Shown here piece by piece: positions 1 through 5,303 of a stretch of 5,303 nt of DNA. Both the position numbers and the translations under genes were made by a program. The notes beneath the pieces are model-generated. The model did no database searches. It worked only from the letters and a program-made list of their open reading frames with translations, and was not told the origin of the DNA. Origin of the DNA: Acidimicrobiaceae bacterium (GTDB lineage Bacteria > Actinomycetota > Acidimicrobiia > Acidimicrobiales > Bog-793); contig DAHUZG010000224.1 in NCBI GenBank assembly GCA_027306715.1, positions 1 to 5,303 on the forward strand. Direction: 5' to 3'. Position 1 is the first letter of the stretch. Every line of letters starts with the position of its first letter.

Positions 1-331
1 TCACAGCGACAGCCGCAGGCGGGTTGTGCGGCAGGCCGAGCCGCTCGGCGGCGATGGCGGCGGTGAGCAGGCCACGGTCGTCCACCGAGAGGACGCCGTC
101 TATGCCGCCGCGCCCGTCGCGCCGGAGCGACTCGGCGGCGAGGACGATCGAGGTCGCAGCGGCCTCCGGGTCGGCGAGGTCGACCTCGAGGAAGCGCTCG
201 GGGTAGCGGGCGGTGAAGGCCTGTCGCTCCTCGCTCGCCGTCACGACCTCTGCCCCGAGGCGCCGCGAGGCGTCGAGCTGCTGCTCGGCGCGGTAGCTGG
301 CCGTGGGCAGGACGAGGAGGAGGCGGGGCAC
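1..331 (-). CDS. ATP-grasp domain protein, N-terminal part (truncated by window edge)
   Basis: Reading the minus strand from a GTG at 331 gives 110 residues with no stop before the window edge, so the C-terminus is missing. The protein begins MPRLLLVLPTASYRAEQQ, a hydrophobic first strand followed by a helix, and continues with GAEVVTASEE (residues 26-35). It then has GVLSVDDRGLLTAAIAAERL (79-98) and LGLPHNPPAAV (98-108). This is the arrangement of the N-terminal 'pre-ATP-grasp' fold of enzymes related to carbamoyl-phosphate synthase and biotin carboxylase, where an LGLPHNPP-like segment leads into the ATP-grasp domain. Such enzymes join a carboxylate to an amine or other nucleophile using ATP. 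The catalytic domain is outside the window, so no substrate can be named. The start is inferred: GGAG lies only 2 nt before the GTG, and CATGAT 6 nt upstream could be a weak -10 of a leaderless mRNA. The gene is divergent from the nfuA-like gene. The family call rests on recalled motifs, not an alignment. Confidence 0.72.
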   Translation of the reverse strand, partial: MPRLLLVLPTASYRAEQQLDASRRLGAEVVTASEERQAFTARYPERFLEVDLADPEAAATSIVLAAESLRRDGRGGIDGVLSVDDRGLLTAAIAAERLGLPHNPPAAVAV

Positions 332-343
332 TGCTCCATCATG

Positions 344-374
344 CCGGGCCGCCCGGGCGTTCCGGGCCGCCCGG
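344..374. repeat. Two direct copies of a near-palindromic 13-mer in the divergent intergenic region
   Basis: CCGGGCCGCCCGG occurs at 344-356 and again at 362-374, 18 bp apart start to start. Each copy reads the same on both strands except at its central base. The pair lies just upstream of the start of the minus-strand ATP-grasp gene and about 80 bp upstream of the nfuA-like gene. A dyad-symmetric, repeated site between divergent genes could be an operator, but the surrounding DNA is nearly pure G and C, so chance is a real alternative. The repeat itself is seen directly; any function is inferred. Confidence 0.4.
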
Positions 375-443
375 CGTGCCGGCCCTCGCGACCGGCGCAA
401 CCGCCGCCGCCGCGGAGGAGGACGGCCGGCGCCGGGCGTGTCG

Positions 444-449
444 TAGTCT
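444..449 (+). promoter_or_regulatory. Putative -10 box (TAGTCT) for the nfuA-like gene
   Basis: TAGTCT fits the actinobacterial TANNNT -10 pattern and stands out in a G/C-only surrounding. Six bases separate it from a GTG at 456, so transcription would begin at or next to that GTG and give a leaderless mRNA. No clear -35 hexamer is seen about 17 bp upstream, as is common in actinobacterial promoters. Confidence 0.45.
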
Positions 450-455
450 GTGGAG

Positions 456-1139
456 GTGACCTCACCGTTCGACCGGGGACCGTCCGAGGGGGGCGGCGTG
501 GACGCCTCCCTCGAGCCCGTCCTGCTCCTCACCGACGCCGCCCGTGCCTTCATCGGCGAGGCCCGTGCCGGCGAGCCGGACGCCGATCGTCTGGCGCTCT
601 TCATCGAGGTCGCCGGCGCCGAGAACGGCTCGTACACCTACGAGATGTGGTTCGAGGCGCTCGCCGACGCCGCGCCCGGCGACGCCGTCGTCGCCCACGA
701 CGACCTGAGCGTGGTCGTGGCGGCGTCGAGCATCGACAGGCTGCGCGGCGCCACCCTCGACGTCAACGAGGGCGGTCCCGACGGGCCCGGTCTGGTCATG
801 CTCAACCCGAACACGCCGCCCGTGGCGCCGGGAAGCCGCCCGCTGCCTGCGGCGGATCCCTCCTCGCCGCTGCACCGGCGCGTCGCCGAGGTGATCGAGG
901 ACGAGGTCAACCCGCAGATCGCGATGCACGGCGGGCGCGCCGACCTCGTCGCCGTCGACGAGGGGATCGCCTACGTCCGGCTGTCCGGGGGCTGCCAGGG
1001 CGGCGGGCTGGCGGCCGTCACGCTCGGCCAGGGCATCTCGGTGGCGATCCGCGAGGCCGTGCCGGAGATCACCGACGTCGTCGACGTCACCTCGCACGAC
1101 GAGGGCAGCAACCCCTACTTCCAGTCGGCGAAGAAGTAG
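456..1139 (+). CDS. NfuA-like Fe-S protein (degenerate A-type domain + NifU-type domain) with CxxC reduced to CxxG
   Basis: The product is about 227 residues and has two parts. Residues about 23-119 resemble the cysteine-free, degenerate IscA/HesB-type domain of NfuA (LLLTDAARAFI, then LALFIEVAGAENGSYTYEM). Residues about 139-212 match a NifU-type domain (EVNPQIAMHGGRADLV, YVRLSGGCQGGG, REAVPEITDVVDVT). The end, SNPYFQSAKK, resembles the C-terminus of NfuA proteins. In the family, two CxxC motifs from a homodimer hold a [4Fe-4S] cluster for transfer to target apoproteins in the cytoplasm. Here the motif reads C180-Q-G-G183: the second cysteine codon is GGC at 1002-1004. C180 is the only cysteine in the protein, so canonical cluster binding looks impossible as written. 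Start choice is uncertain. GTG 456 suits the TAGTCT box and leaderless initiation; GTG 450 abuts that box; GTG 498 has AGGGGGG about 4-5 nt upstream and would give 213 residues that keep both domains. The gene diverges from the ATP-grasp gene and is 111 nt from the regulator downstream. Confidence 0.88.
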   Translation: MTSPFDRGPSEGGGVDASLEPVLLLTDAARAFIGEARAGEPDADRLALFIEVAGAENGSYTYEMWFEALADAAPGDAVVAHDDLSVVVAASSIDRLRGATLDVNEGGPDGPGLVMLNPNTPPVAPGSRPLPAADPSSPLHRRVAEVIEDEVNPQIAMHGGRADLVAVDEGIAYVRLSGGCQGGGLAAVTLGQGISVAIREAVPEITDVVDVTSHDEGSNPYFQSAKK

Positions 1140-1186
1140 CCCCCGCCGGTCTCCCGCCGGCCGTCGTCACCGGCTCGCCCCTCACG

Positions 1187-1223
1187 CGATTACCTACACG
1201 ATTACCTACACCTCTGCCTACAC
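1187..1223. repeat. 12-bp tandem repeat, two exact copies plus a degenerate third
   Basis: CGATTACCTACA is repeated exactly at 1187-1198 and 1199-1210. A third unit at 1211-1222 (CCTCTGCCTACA) keeps the second half. As a result CCTACAC recurs three times, at 1193, 1205 and 1217, exactly 12 bp apart. The array sits just upstream of the -10-like box of the LAL regulator, where an activator or repressor could bind on nearly one face of the helix. Repeat structure is seen directly; operator function is inferred. Confidence 0.6.
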
Positions 1224-1230
1224 AACTCCT

Positions 1231-1236
1231 TAGAAT
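1231..1236 (+). promoter_or_regulatory. Putative -10 box (TAGAAT) for the LAL regulator
   Basis: TAGAAT matches the TATAAT consensus at five of six positions and lies in the only AT-richer patch of the window. Transcription would begin near 1242-1244, giving a leader of only some 7-9 nt before GTG 1251. No good -35 is visible at the usual distance; the CCTACAC repeats occupy that region, which would fit dependence on a bound regulator. Confidence 0.5.
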
Positions 1237-1237
1237 C

Positions 1238-1263
1238 GTGGACCTGCAACGTGGACCTGCAAC
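1238..1263. repeat. Exact 13-bp tandem duplication spanning the regulator's start codon
   Basis: GTGGACCTGCAAC occurs twice without a gap (1238-1250 and 1251-1263) and is followed by a further GTG at 1264. The unit is not a multiple of three, so the GTGs at 1238, 1251 and 1264 lie in three different frames; only the one at 1251 opens the regulator. Gain or loss of a copy would change the distance between the TAGAAT box and the start codon by 13 bp. Confidence 0.7.
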
Positions 1264-4088
1264 GTGCCGCTGCCGGCGATCCGGGCGCGGCCCCGGCAGG
1301 AGGGGAGGGGCTGGAGGTGGCCCTGCTCGAGCGGGACGGCGCGAAGGCGGCGATAGCGGCCGCTCTCGAGGGCGCCTCGACCGGCCTCGGCGCGGTGCTC
1401 TTCCTCGTCGGCGAGCCCGGTCTCGGCAAGAGCTCGCTCCTCGCCCGGTGCCGACGGGACGCCGCCGCCGCGGGCTTCACCGTCGCCGCGGCCTCGTGCT
1501 CCGAGCTCGAGGCGTCGCTGCCGTTCGGGCTGCTCGACCGACTCCTCACCGGCTTCGGCGCCCCCGGGGCGTCGGTCGAGGACGGACCGGAGGGCGGGCG
1601 CGCCGGCGACGCCCGCCTTCGCCGCTACAGCGAGCTGCTCGGCTGGCTGCGCTCCGCTGCGCCCTCGCCGCTCCTGCTCGCTGTGGACGACCTGCACTGG
1701 TCCGACGCCGACTCGGTCGAGCTGCTCAGCCTGCTCTGCCGGCGCCTCGCTGGGCTGCGCGTCGCCGTCGTGGCGGCGCTGCGACCCTGGCCCGCCTCTG
1801 TCCGCGAGCACGCCAGGATGCTTGCCGGCGACGGCTTCGCCACGCTCGCGCGGCTCGAGCCGCTCTCCTCGAACGGGAGCGCCGCGCTGCTGGCCGACCG
1901 GCTCGGCGGAGCCGCTGGTCCGGAGGTCGTCGCCCGCCTGAGCGCCGCCTGCGCGGGTAACCCGTTGCTGCTCGGCGAGAGCGCCGCGGCGTGGCTGCGC
2001 GGCGACGACCCCCTCGCCGGCTCGGCGAGCGCCGTCGCCGAGCGGGTCTTCCTGCCGCGCTTCGCCGGCGTCGGCGGCGCCGCGCTCGAGCTGGCGCGCG
2101 CCGCCTGCGTGCTCGGGACCCGCTTCGAGAGCTCGCTGGCGGCCGCGCTGGCGGGCGAGCAGGCGGCAGCGCAGCTCGATGCGCTCCACGCCGCCGGGCT
2201 GCTCCGGCCGGGCCCCTCGGCCGGGCTCGCCGAGTTCGTCCACCCGCTCTTCCGCCAGGCCCTCTACGAGGACCTCGGCGCGACCACCCGGCAGGCGCTC
2301 CACCGCCGGGCGGCCGAGGCGCTCGCCGCCCGTGGCGCCGACCCTTCGGAGGTGGCGCCGCACGTCGTTGCTTCCGGTGCCGCCGGCGACCCGGTGGCGG
2401 TGGCGGTGCTGCACGCGGCCGGGCGGGACGCCTTCGCCCGTGGCGCGCTCTCCACCGCCGCCTCGCACTTCGAGGCGGCGCTTCGTGTCGGTGGCGCCGA
2501 CGTCCCGGCCGGCCTGCGCCTCGAGCTGGCCGAGGCGAGGCTCGCCACCGGCGCCGTCGCCGGCGCCGAGCAGGTGCTGCGGGCCTACCTCGACGACACG
2601 CGGCTGAGCGCCCCGGACCGTGTCGCCGGCCTGCGGCTGCTCGCCCAGGTGCTGCTCGCCGAGGTCCGCCTCGCCGAGGCCAAGCAGTGCTCAGCCGAGG
2701 CGAGCGCGCTCGCCGAGAGCTTCGACCCCGACCTCGCGGTCGCGGTGCTGCTCGACGCCGCCTTCATCGGCTGGCTGATCGAGGGCCCGCGGTCGGCGCG
2801 GGACTCGATCACGGGCGCGCTCGAGGCGATCCTGCGGCTCGACGTGCGCAACGAGTGGCTGCGCGCCGACGCGGCCGCTGCCGAGGGCTACCTCGCCGTG
2901 ATCGGGGGCGACCCGGCGGCCCTCGACGAGCTGGCGGCTGCCACCCGCCGCCAGCTCGCCGCACCAAGCGGGCGCCGGATGCGATCGGTGTTGAGCTGGG
3001 ACGTCACCTTCGGCTACGCCAACCTCGCCAAGATCTCCGAGCGCTTCGCCGACGCCGAGCAGGTCACGCTCGCCGTGCTCGGCGCGAGCCGCGAGCAGGG
3101 GGCGGTGCTCAGCTACCAGGCGATGGCGGTCACCTGGGCCGACGCCCTCTGGCGGATCGGCCGCGTCGACGAGGCGGTGGCCACGCTGCGAAGCGCCGGC
3201 GAGTTCTCCGAGCTCGTGCCGACGCTGGCGCCGCTCGTCAGCGTCGGCCTCGCCCACCTCTGCTACGAGCAGGGCGAGATCGAGGAGAGCGACTCCTGGC
3301 GGCGCCAGCTCGAGCGGCTGGCCGCTGCCTCGGGCGACCCGCCCTACCTGCGGCTGTGGCTCTGCATGTTCGAGTGCCGCTCCCTTGTCGCCGCGGGGCG
3401 GGGGGCAGAGGCCGCCGGAAGCGCTCAGGCGGCGGCCTGCACGGCGGAGCGCTCCGGGGTCCTCGAGCCGTGCATCGTCCCCTGGCACGGGCCGGCGATC
3501 GAAGCCCTGGTCGCCGCCGGGGAGCTGGCGGCCGCCGAGGCGCTCGTCGCGCGGCTCGAGGAGATCTGCGCCCCGCTGGCGTGCCGGGCGCCACGCGCCG
3601 TCGCCCAGTGCGGCCGCGCTCTGATCGCCTGGCGGCGCAACGACCTCGACGGTGCCGAGGCTCGTTACGCCGCTGGCGTCGCCGAGCACTGCCCCGGGGC
3701 GATGCCGCTGCCCGAGGCGGAGACGCTGATCGCCTACGCCCGCTTCTTGCGCCTCACCCGCCGTGCCGCCCGCTCGCGCCCGCTTCTTCACCGGGCGCTC
3801 ACCCTGCTCGAGCCGACCGGCGCCAAGAGGCTCATCGTGCTCGCCTCAGAGGAGCTGGCGGCGGCCGGGGGCCGGCGCAGCAGCTCCCCGCCTGACGGGC
3901 TCACCGCCCAGGAGGAGCGTGTCGCCGCGCTCGCCGCCGAAGGGCTGACGAGCCCCGAGATCGCCCTCCGGCTGCTCCTCTCGGCGCGGACGGTGGAGCA
4001 CCATCTCGGACGCGCCTACGCCAAGCTCGGCATCCACTCCCGGCGCGAGCTGGAGCGGGCATGGGGAAGGCGGTCCCCCGCCAACTAG
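1251..4088 (+). CDS. LAL-family (large ATP-binding LuxR) transcriptional regulator
   Basis: The product is about 945 residues, typical for LAL regulators, which are cytoplasmic signal-responsive ATPases that bind DNA through a C-terminal LuxR helix-turn-helix. The opening LLERDGAKAAIAAAL (25-39) is the usual LAL lead-in. Walker A is GEPGLGKSS (54-62, lysine 60) and Walker B is LLLAVDDLHWSD (141-152, aspartates 146-147), followed by VVAALRPWP with a possible sensor arginine at 178. A winged-helix-like segment has FVHPLFRQALYEDL (H331). Residues about 390-860 are alanine-rich paired helices, probably TPR-like. The HTH covers about 882-941: LTAQEERVAALAAEGLTSPE, then SARTVEHHLGRAYAKLGIHS. No domain is missing. 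GTG 1251 is used here, but GTG 1317, with GGGGAGGGG ending 6 nt upstream, has the better ribosome site and keeps the whole ATPase (923 residues). Inducer and targets cannot be told; no biosynthetic cluster is adjacent, and its aroC neighbour is housekeeping. Confidence 0.93.
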   Translation: MDLQRAAAGDPGAAPAGGEGLEVALLERDGAKAAIAAALEGASTGLGAVLFLVGEPGLGKSSLLARCRRDAAAAGFTVAAASCSELEASLPFGLLDRLLTGFGAPGASVEDGPEGGRAGDARLRRYSELLGWLRSAAPSPLLLAVDDLHWSDADSVELLSLLCRRLAGLRVAVVAALRPWPASVREHARMLAGDGFATLARLEPLSSNGSAALLADRLGGAAGPEVVARLSAACAGNPLLLGESAAAWLRGDDPLAGSASAVAERVFLPRFAGVGGAALELARAACVLGTRFESSLAAALAGEQAAAQLDALHAAGLLRPGPSAGLAEFVHPLFRQALYEDLGATTRQALHRRAAEALAARGADPSEVAPHVVASGAAGDPVAVAVLHAAGRDAFARGALSTAASHFEAALRVGGADVPAGLRLELAEARLATGAVAGAEQVLRAYLDDTRLSAPDRVAGLRLLAQVLLAEVRLAEAKQCSAEASALAESFDPDLAVAVLLDAAFIGWLIEGPRSARDSITGALEAILRLDVRNEWLRADAAAAEGYLAVIGGDPAALDELAAATRRQLAAPSGRRMRSVLSWDVTFGYANLAKISERFADAEQVTLAVLGASREQGAVLSYQAMAVTWADALWRIGRVDEAVATLRSAGEFSELVPTLAPLVSVGLAHLCYEQGEIEESDSWRRQLERLAAASGDPPYLRLWLCMFECRSLVAAGRGAEAAGSAQAAACTAERSGVLEPCIVPWHGPAIEALVAAGELAAAEALVARLEEICAPLACRAPRAVAQCGRALIAWRRNDLDGAEARYAAGVAEHCPGAMPLPEAETLIAYARFLRLTRRAARSRPLLHRALTLLEPTGAKRLIVLASEELAAAGGRRSSSPPDGLTAQEERVAALAAEGLTSPEIALRLLLSARTVEHHLGRAYAKLGIHSRRELERAWGRRSPAN
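1302..1310 (+). promoter_or_regulatory. Possible Shine-Dalgarno (GGGGAGGGG) for an internal regulator start at GTG 1317
   Basis: The purine-rich stretch ends 6 nt before an in-frame GTG at 1317. No comparable site precedes GTG 1251. This supports a shorter regulator beginning VALLERDG, close to where LAL proteins usually begin. Confidence 0.4.
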
Positions 4089-4091
4089 ATT
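4086..4091 (+). promoter_or_regulatory. aroC: Putative -10 box (TAGATT) for aroC, overlapping the regulator's stop codon
   Basis: TAGATT fits TANNNT, and its TAG is the stop codon of the LAL gene. Seven bases then lead to the aroC GTG at 4099, which places the expected transcription start on the start codon itself. There is no Shine-Dalgarno between the genes, so leaderless initiation would explain how aroC is translated. Coupling to the regulator across the 10-nt gap is the alternative. Confidence 0.45.
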
Positions 4092-4098
4092 CCGCACC

Positions 4099-5303
4099 GT
4101 GCTCCGATTCCTCACCGCCGGCGAGTCGCACGGGCGCGCCCTCGCCGTCGTCGTCGAAGGCCTTCCGGCGGGTCTGCCCGTCACCGCCGAGACGATCTCC
4201 GCCGAGCTCGCCCGGCGCCGCCTCGGCTACGGCCGGGGGCCGCGGATGCGCGTCGAGAGGGACGAGGTGACCCTGCTCGGCGGCGTGCGCCACGGCCGCA
4301 CGCTCGGGGCGCCGGTGGCGATCGAGATCGCCAACACCGAGTGGCCGAAGTGGGAGCAGGAGATGTCGGCGGCACCGGGCGAGCCGTCGAAGGTGCTCAC
4401 CCAGCCGCGGCCCGGTCACGCCGATCTGGCAGGGATGCAGAAGTACGGCTTCGACGACGCACGCGACGTGCTCGAGCGGGCCTCGGCGCGCGAGACGGCA
4501 GCGCGGGTCGCCGCCGGCTGCCTGGCCAAGGGCCTGCTCGCCGCGATCGGTGTCGAGGTGCTGAGCCACGTCGTCGCCCTCGGATCAGTGAGCGCCCCTC
4601 CCGGCCTGCGGCCGCAGCCCGGCGACCTCGAGCAGGTGGACGCCTCCGAGGTGCGCTGCTTCGACGCTGCCACCGAGGAGGCGATGGTCGCCGAGATCAA
4701 GGCCGCCGCCAAGGTCGGCGACAGCCTCGGCGGCGTCGCCGAGGTCCTCGCCTACGGGGTGCCCGTCGGCCTCGGCAGCCACGTGCACTGGGACCGCAAG
4801 ATCGACGGCCTGATCGCCCAGGGGCTGATGAGCATCCAGGCGATCAAGGGCGTCGAGCTCGGCGACGCCTTCGAGGTCGCGGCGCGGCGAGGCTCGGAGG
4901 CCCACGACGCCGTCTACTGGGACGCGGAGAGCGGGAGCTACCTGCGGCGCACCAGTCGCGCCGGCGGCATCGAGGGCGGGATCACGACCGGGGCGCTCGT
5001 CGTCGCCCGGGCGCACATGAAGCCGCTGGCGACGCTCAACCGCCCGGTGCTGCAGACCGTCGATGTCGCCACCAAGGAGCAGACCGTCTCGTTCAAAGAG
5101 CGGACCGACGTCACGGCGGTGCCGGCGATGGGCGTCGTCGCCGAGACGATGGTCGCCCTCGTGCTCGCCGGCGAGGCGCTGCGCAAGTTCGGCGGCGACT
5201 CGCTCGCCGAGCTCCGCCGCAACTTCGCCGGCTACCTCGCCCACCTCGACGAGACGCCCTCCTCGCCGCGCCGCGCCGACTCGATCCGGGACCGGGCCGC
5301 CGC
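4099..5303 (+). CDS. aroC: Chorismate synthase (C-terminal end cut by window edge)
   Basis: AroC converts 5-enolpyruvylshikimate 3-phosphate to chorismate, the last shikimate-pathway step, using reduced FMN in a cytoplasmic homotetramer. From GTG 4099 there are 401 complete codons with no stop. Family signatures appear in order: MLRFLTAGESHG (1-12, histidine 11), LGYGRGPRMRVERDEV near residues 42-57, RPGHAD (104-109), ERASARETA (126-134), AGGIEGGITTG in the C-terminal third, and KERTDVTAVPAMG with R335, D337 and P342. The later GVVAETMVALVLA and ALRKFGGDSLAE also match actinobacterial AroC. Family members are usually about 360-400 residues, so only a short tail should be missing. The GTG is the right start because the conserved MLRFLTAGESHG begins there. 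It follows the LAL stop by 10 nt. No downstream aro gene can be seen here, although aroK and aroB often follow aroC in actinobacteria. Confidence 0.97.
   Translation, partial: MLRFLTAGESHGRALAVVVEGLPAGLPVTAETISAELARRRLGYGRGPRMRVERDEVTLLGGVRHGRTLGAPVAIEIANTEWPKWEQEMSAAPGEPSKVLTQPRPGHADLAGMQKYGFDDARDVLERASARETAARVAAGCLAKGLLAAIGVEVLSHVVALGSVSAPPGLRPQPGDLEQVDASEVRCFDAATEEAMVAEIKAAAKVGDSLGGVAEVLAYGVPVGLGSHVHWDRKIDGLIAQGLMSIQAIKGVELGDAFEVAARRGSEAHDAVYWDAESGSYLRRTSRAGGIEGGITTGALVVARAHMKPLATLNRPVLQTVDVATKEQTVSFKERTDVTAVPAMGVVAETMVALVLAGEALRKFGGDSLAELRRNFAGYLAHLDETPSSPRRADSIRDRAA

Larger units (their letters stand above)
1140..1250. other. Intergenic region between the nfuA-like gene and the LAL regulator
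   Basis: The first 40 bases are GC-rich and can form weak 5-bp GCCGG/CCGGC stems (1145-1149 with 1157-1161, or 1156-1160 with 1170-1174). No T-run follows, so this is not a convincing intrinsic terminator. From about 1184 to 1237 the sequence is clearly richer in A and T than the rest of the window and carries the 12-bp repeats and the TAGAAT box. It most likely holds the regulator's promoter. Confidence 0.6.

Noticed and set aside
241..465. Small minus-strand open frame of 74 codons across the divergent intergenic region
   Set aside because: Its sequence is Pro/Ser/Arg-rich and overlaps the ATP-grasp gene in a different frame; the GTG at 331 gives the recognisable protein.
1145..1174. Possible terminator hairpin after the nfuA-like gene
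   Set aside because: The stems are only 5 bp with 7-9 nt loops and there is no T-tract, so it is no better than expected in this composition.
26..1960. Long plus-strand open frame of 644 codons
   Set aside because: It crosses the ATP-grasp gene, the nfuA-like gene and the regulator in another frame, and its product is a low-complexity Arg/Gly/Ala-rich string. Such frames are expected in very GC-rich DNA.
1230..2468. Minus-strand open frame of 412 codons opposite the regulator
   Set aside because: The product is Arg/Gly/Glu-rich with no recognisable domain, while the plus strand encodes a clear P-loop ATPase there.
2691..3791. Minus-strand open frame of 366 codons opposite the regulator
   Set aside because: Low-complexity product with no motif; an antisense shadow of the LAL helical region.
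1991..3895. Plus-strand open frame of 634 codons inside the regulator
   Set aside because: It is an arginine-rich frame-shifted reading of the LAL coding sequence with no family motif.
4099..5303. TTG instead of the more familiar (S/T)NG in the GGIT.G motif of AroC
   Set aside because: Other chorismate synthases also vary here (E. coli has SSG), and all other signatures are intact, so it is probably normal variation.
1..5303. A previously undescribed multi-gene system, such as defence, toxin-antitoxin or a mobile island
   Set aside because: Every coding stretch is explained by a recognisable family. There are no paired small genes, nucleases, transposases or repeat arrays beyond the short tandem repeats reported.

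Overview
The window comes from a very GC-rich bacterial chromosome. Codon third positions are almost all G or C, every assignable start is GTG, and the genes are closely packed. Together with a large LAL-type LuxR regulator and an NfuA-type protein ending in an SNPYF...KK tail, this suggests a high-GC actinobacterium, perhaps Acidimicrobiia or Thermoleophilia. The class is an inference; no marker fixes it.

Layout: (1) positions 1-331, minus strand: the N-terminal 110 residues of an ATP-grasp-type enzyme that runs off the left edge. (2) 332-455: a short, extremely GC-rich divergent intergenic region with two copies of a near-palindromic 13-mer and a TAGTCT -10-like box. (3) About 456-1139, plus: an NfuA-like protein (degenerate A-type domain plus NifU-type domain) in which the second cysteine of CxxC is glycine, leaving one cysteine in the whole protein. 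(4) 1140-1250: a less GC-rich intergenic patch with a 12-bp tandem repeat (two exact copies and one degenerate), a good -10-like box (TAGAAT) and an exact 13-bp tandem duplication that runs into the next start. (5) 1251-4088, plus: a complete LAL regulator of about 945 residues with an N-terminal P-loop ATPase, a long helical middle and a C-terminal LuxR helix-turn-helix. (6) 4099-5303, plus: aroC, chorismate synthase, nearly complete but cut by the right edge.

The genes do not form an obvious pathway. AroC is shikimate-pathway housekeeping, NfuA-like proteins belong to Fe-S cluster delivery, and the ATP-grasp enzyme has no assignable substrate. The three plus-strand genes each have a TAGNNT hexamer just upstream of the start. 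For the nfuA-like gene and aroC the 6-7 nt spacing fits leaderless mRNAs, so they may be separate transcription units. I see no CRISPR, tRNA, rRNA, transposase, integrase or phage gene, and no convincing new multi-gene system. The points most worth checking are the broken CxxC, the stacked tandem repeats at the regulator's start, and the recurrent TAGNNT spacing.
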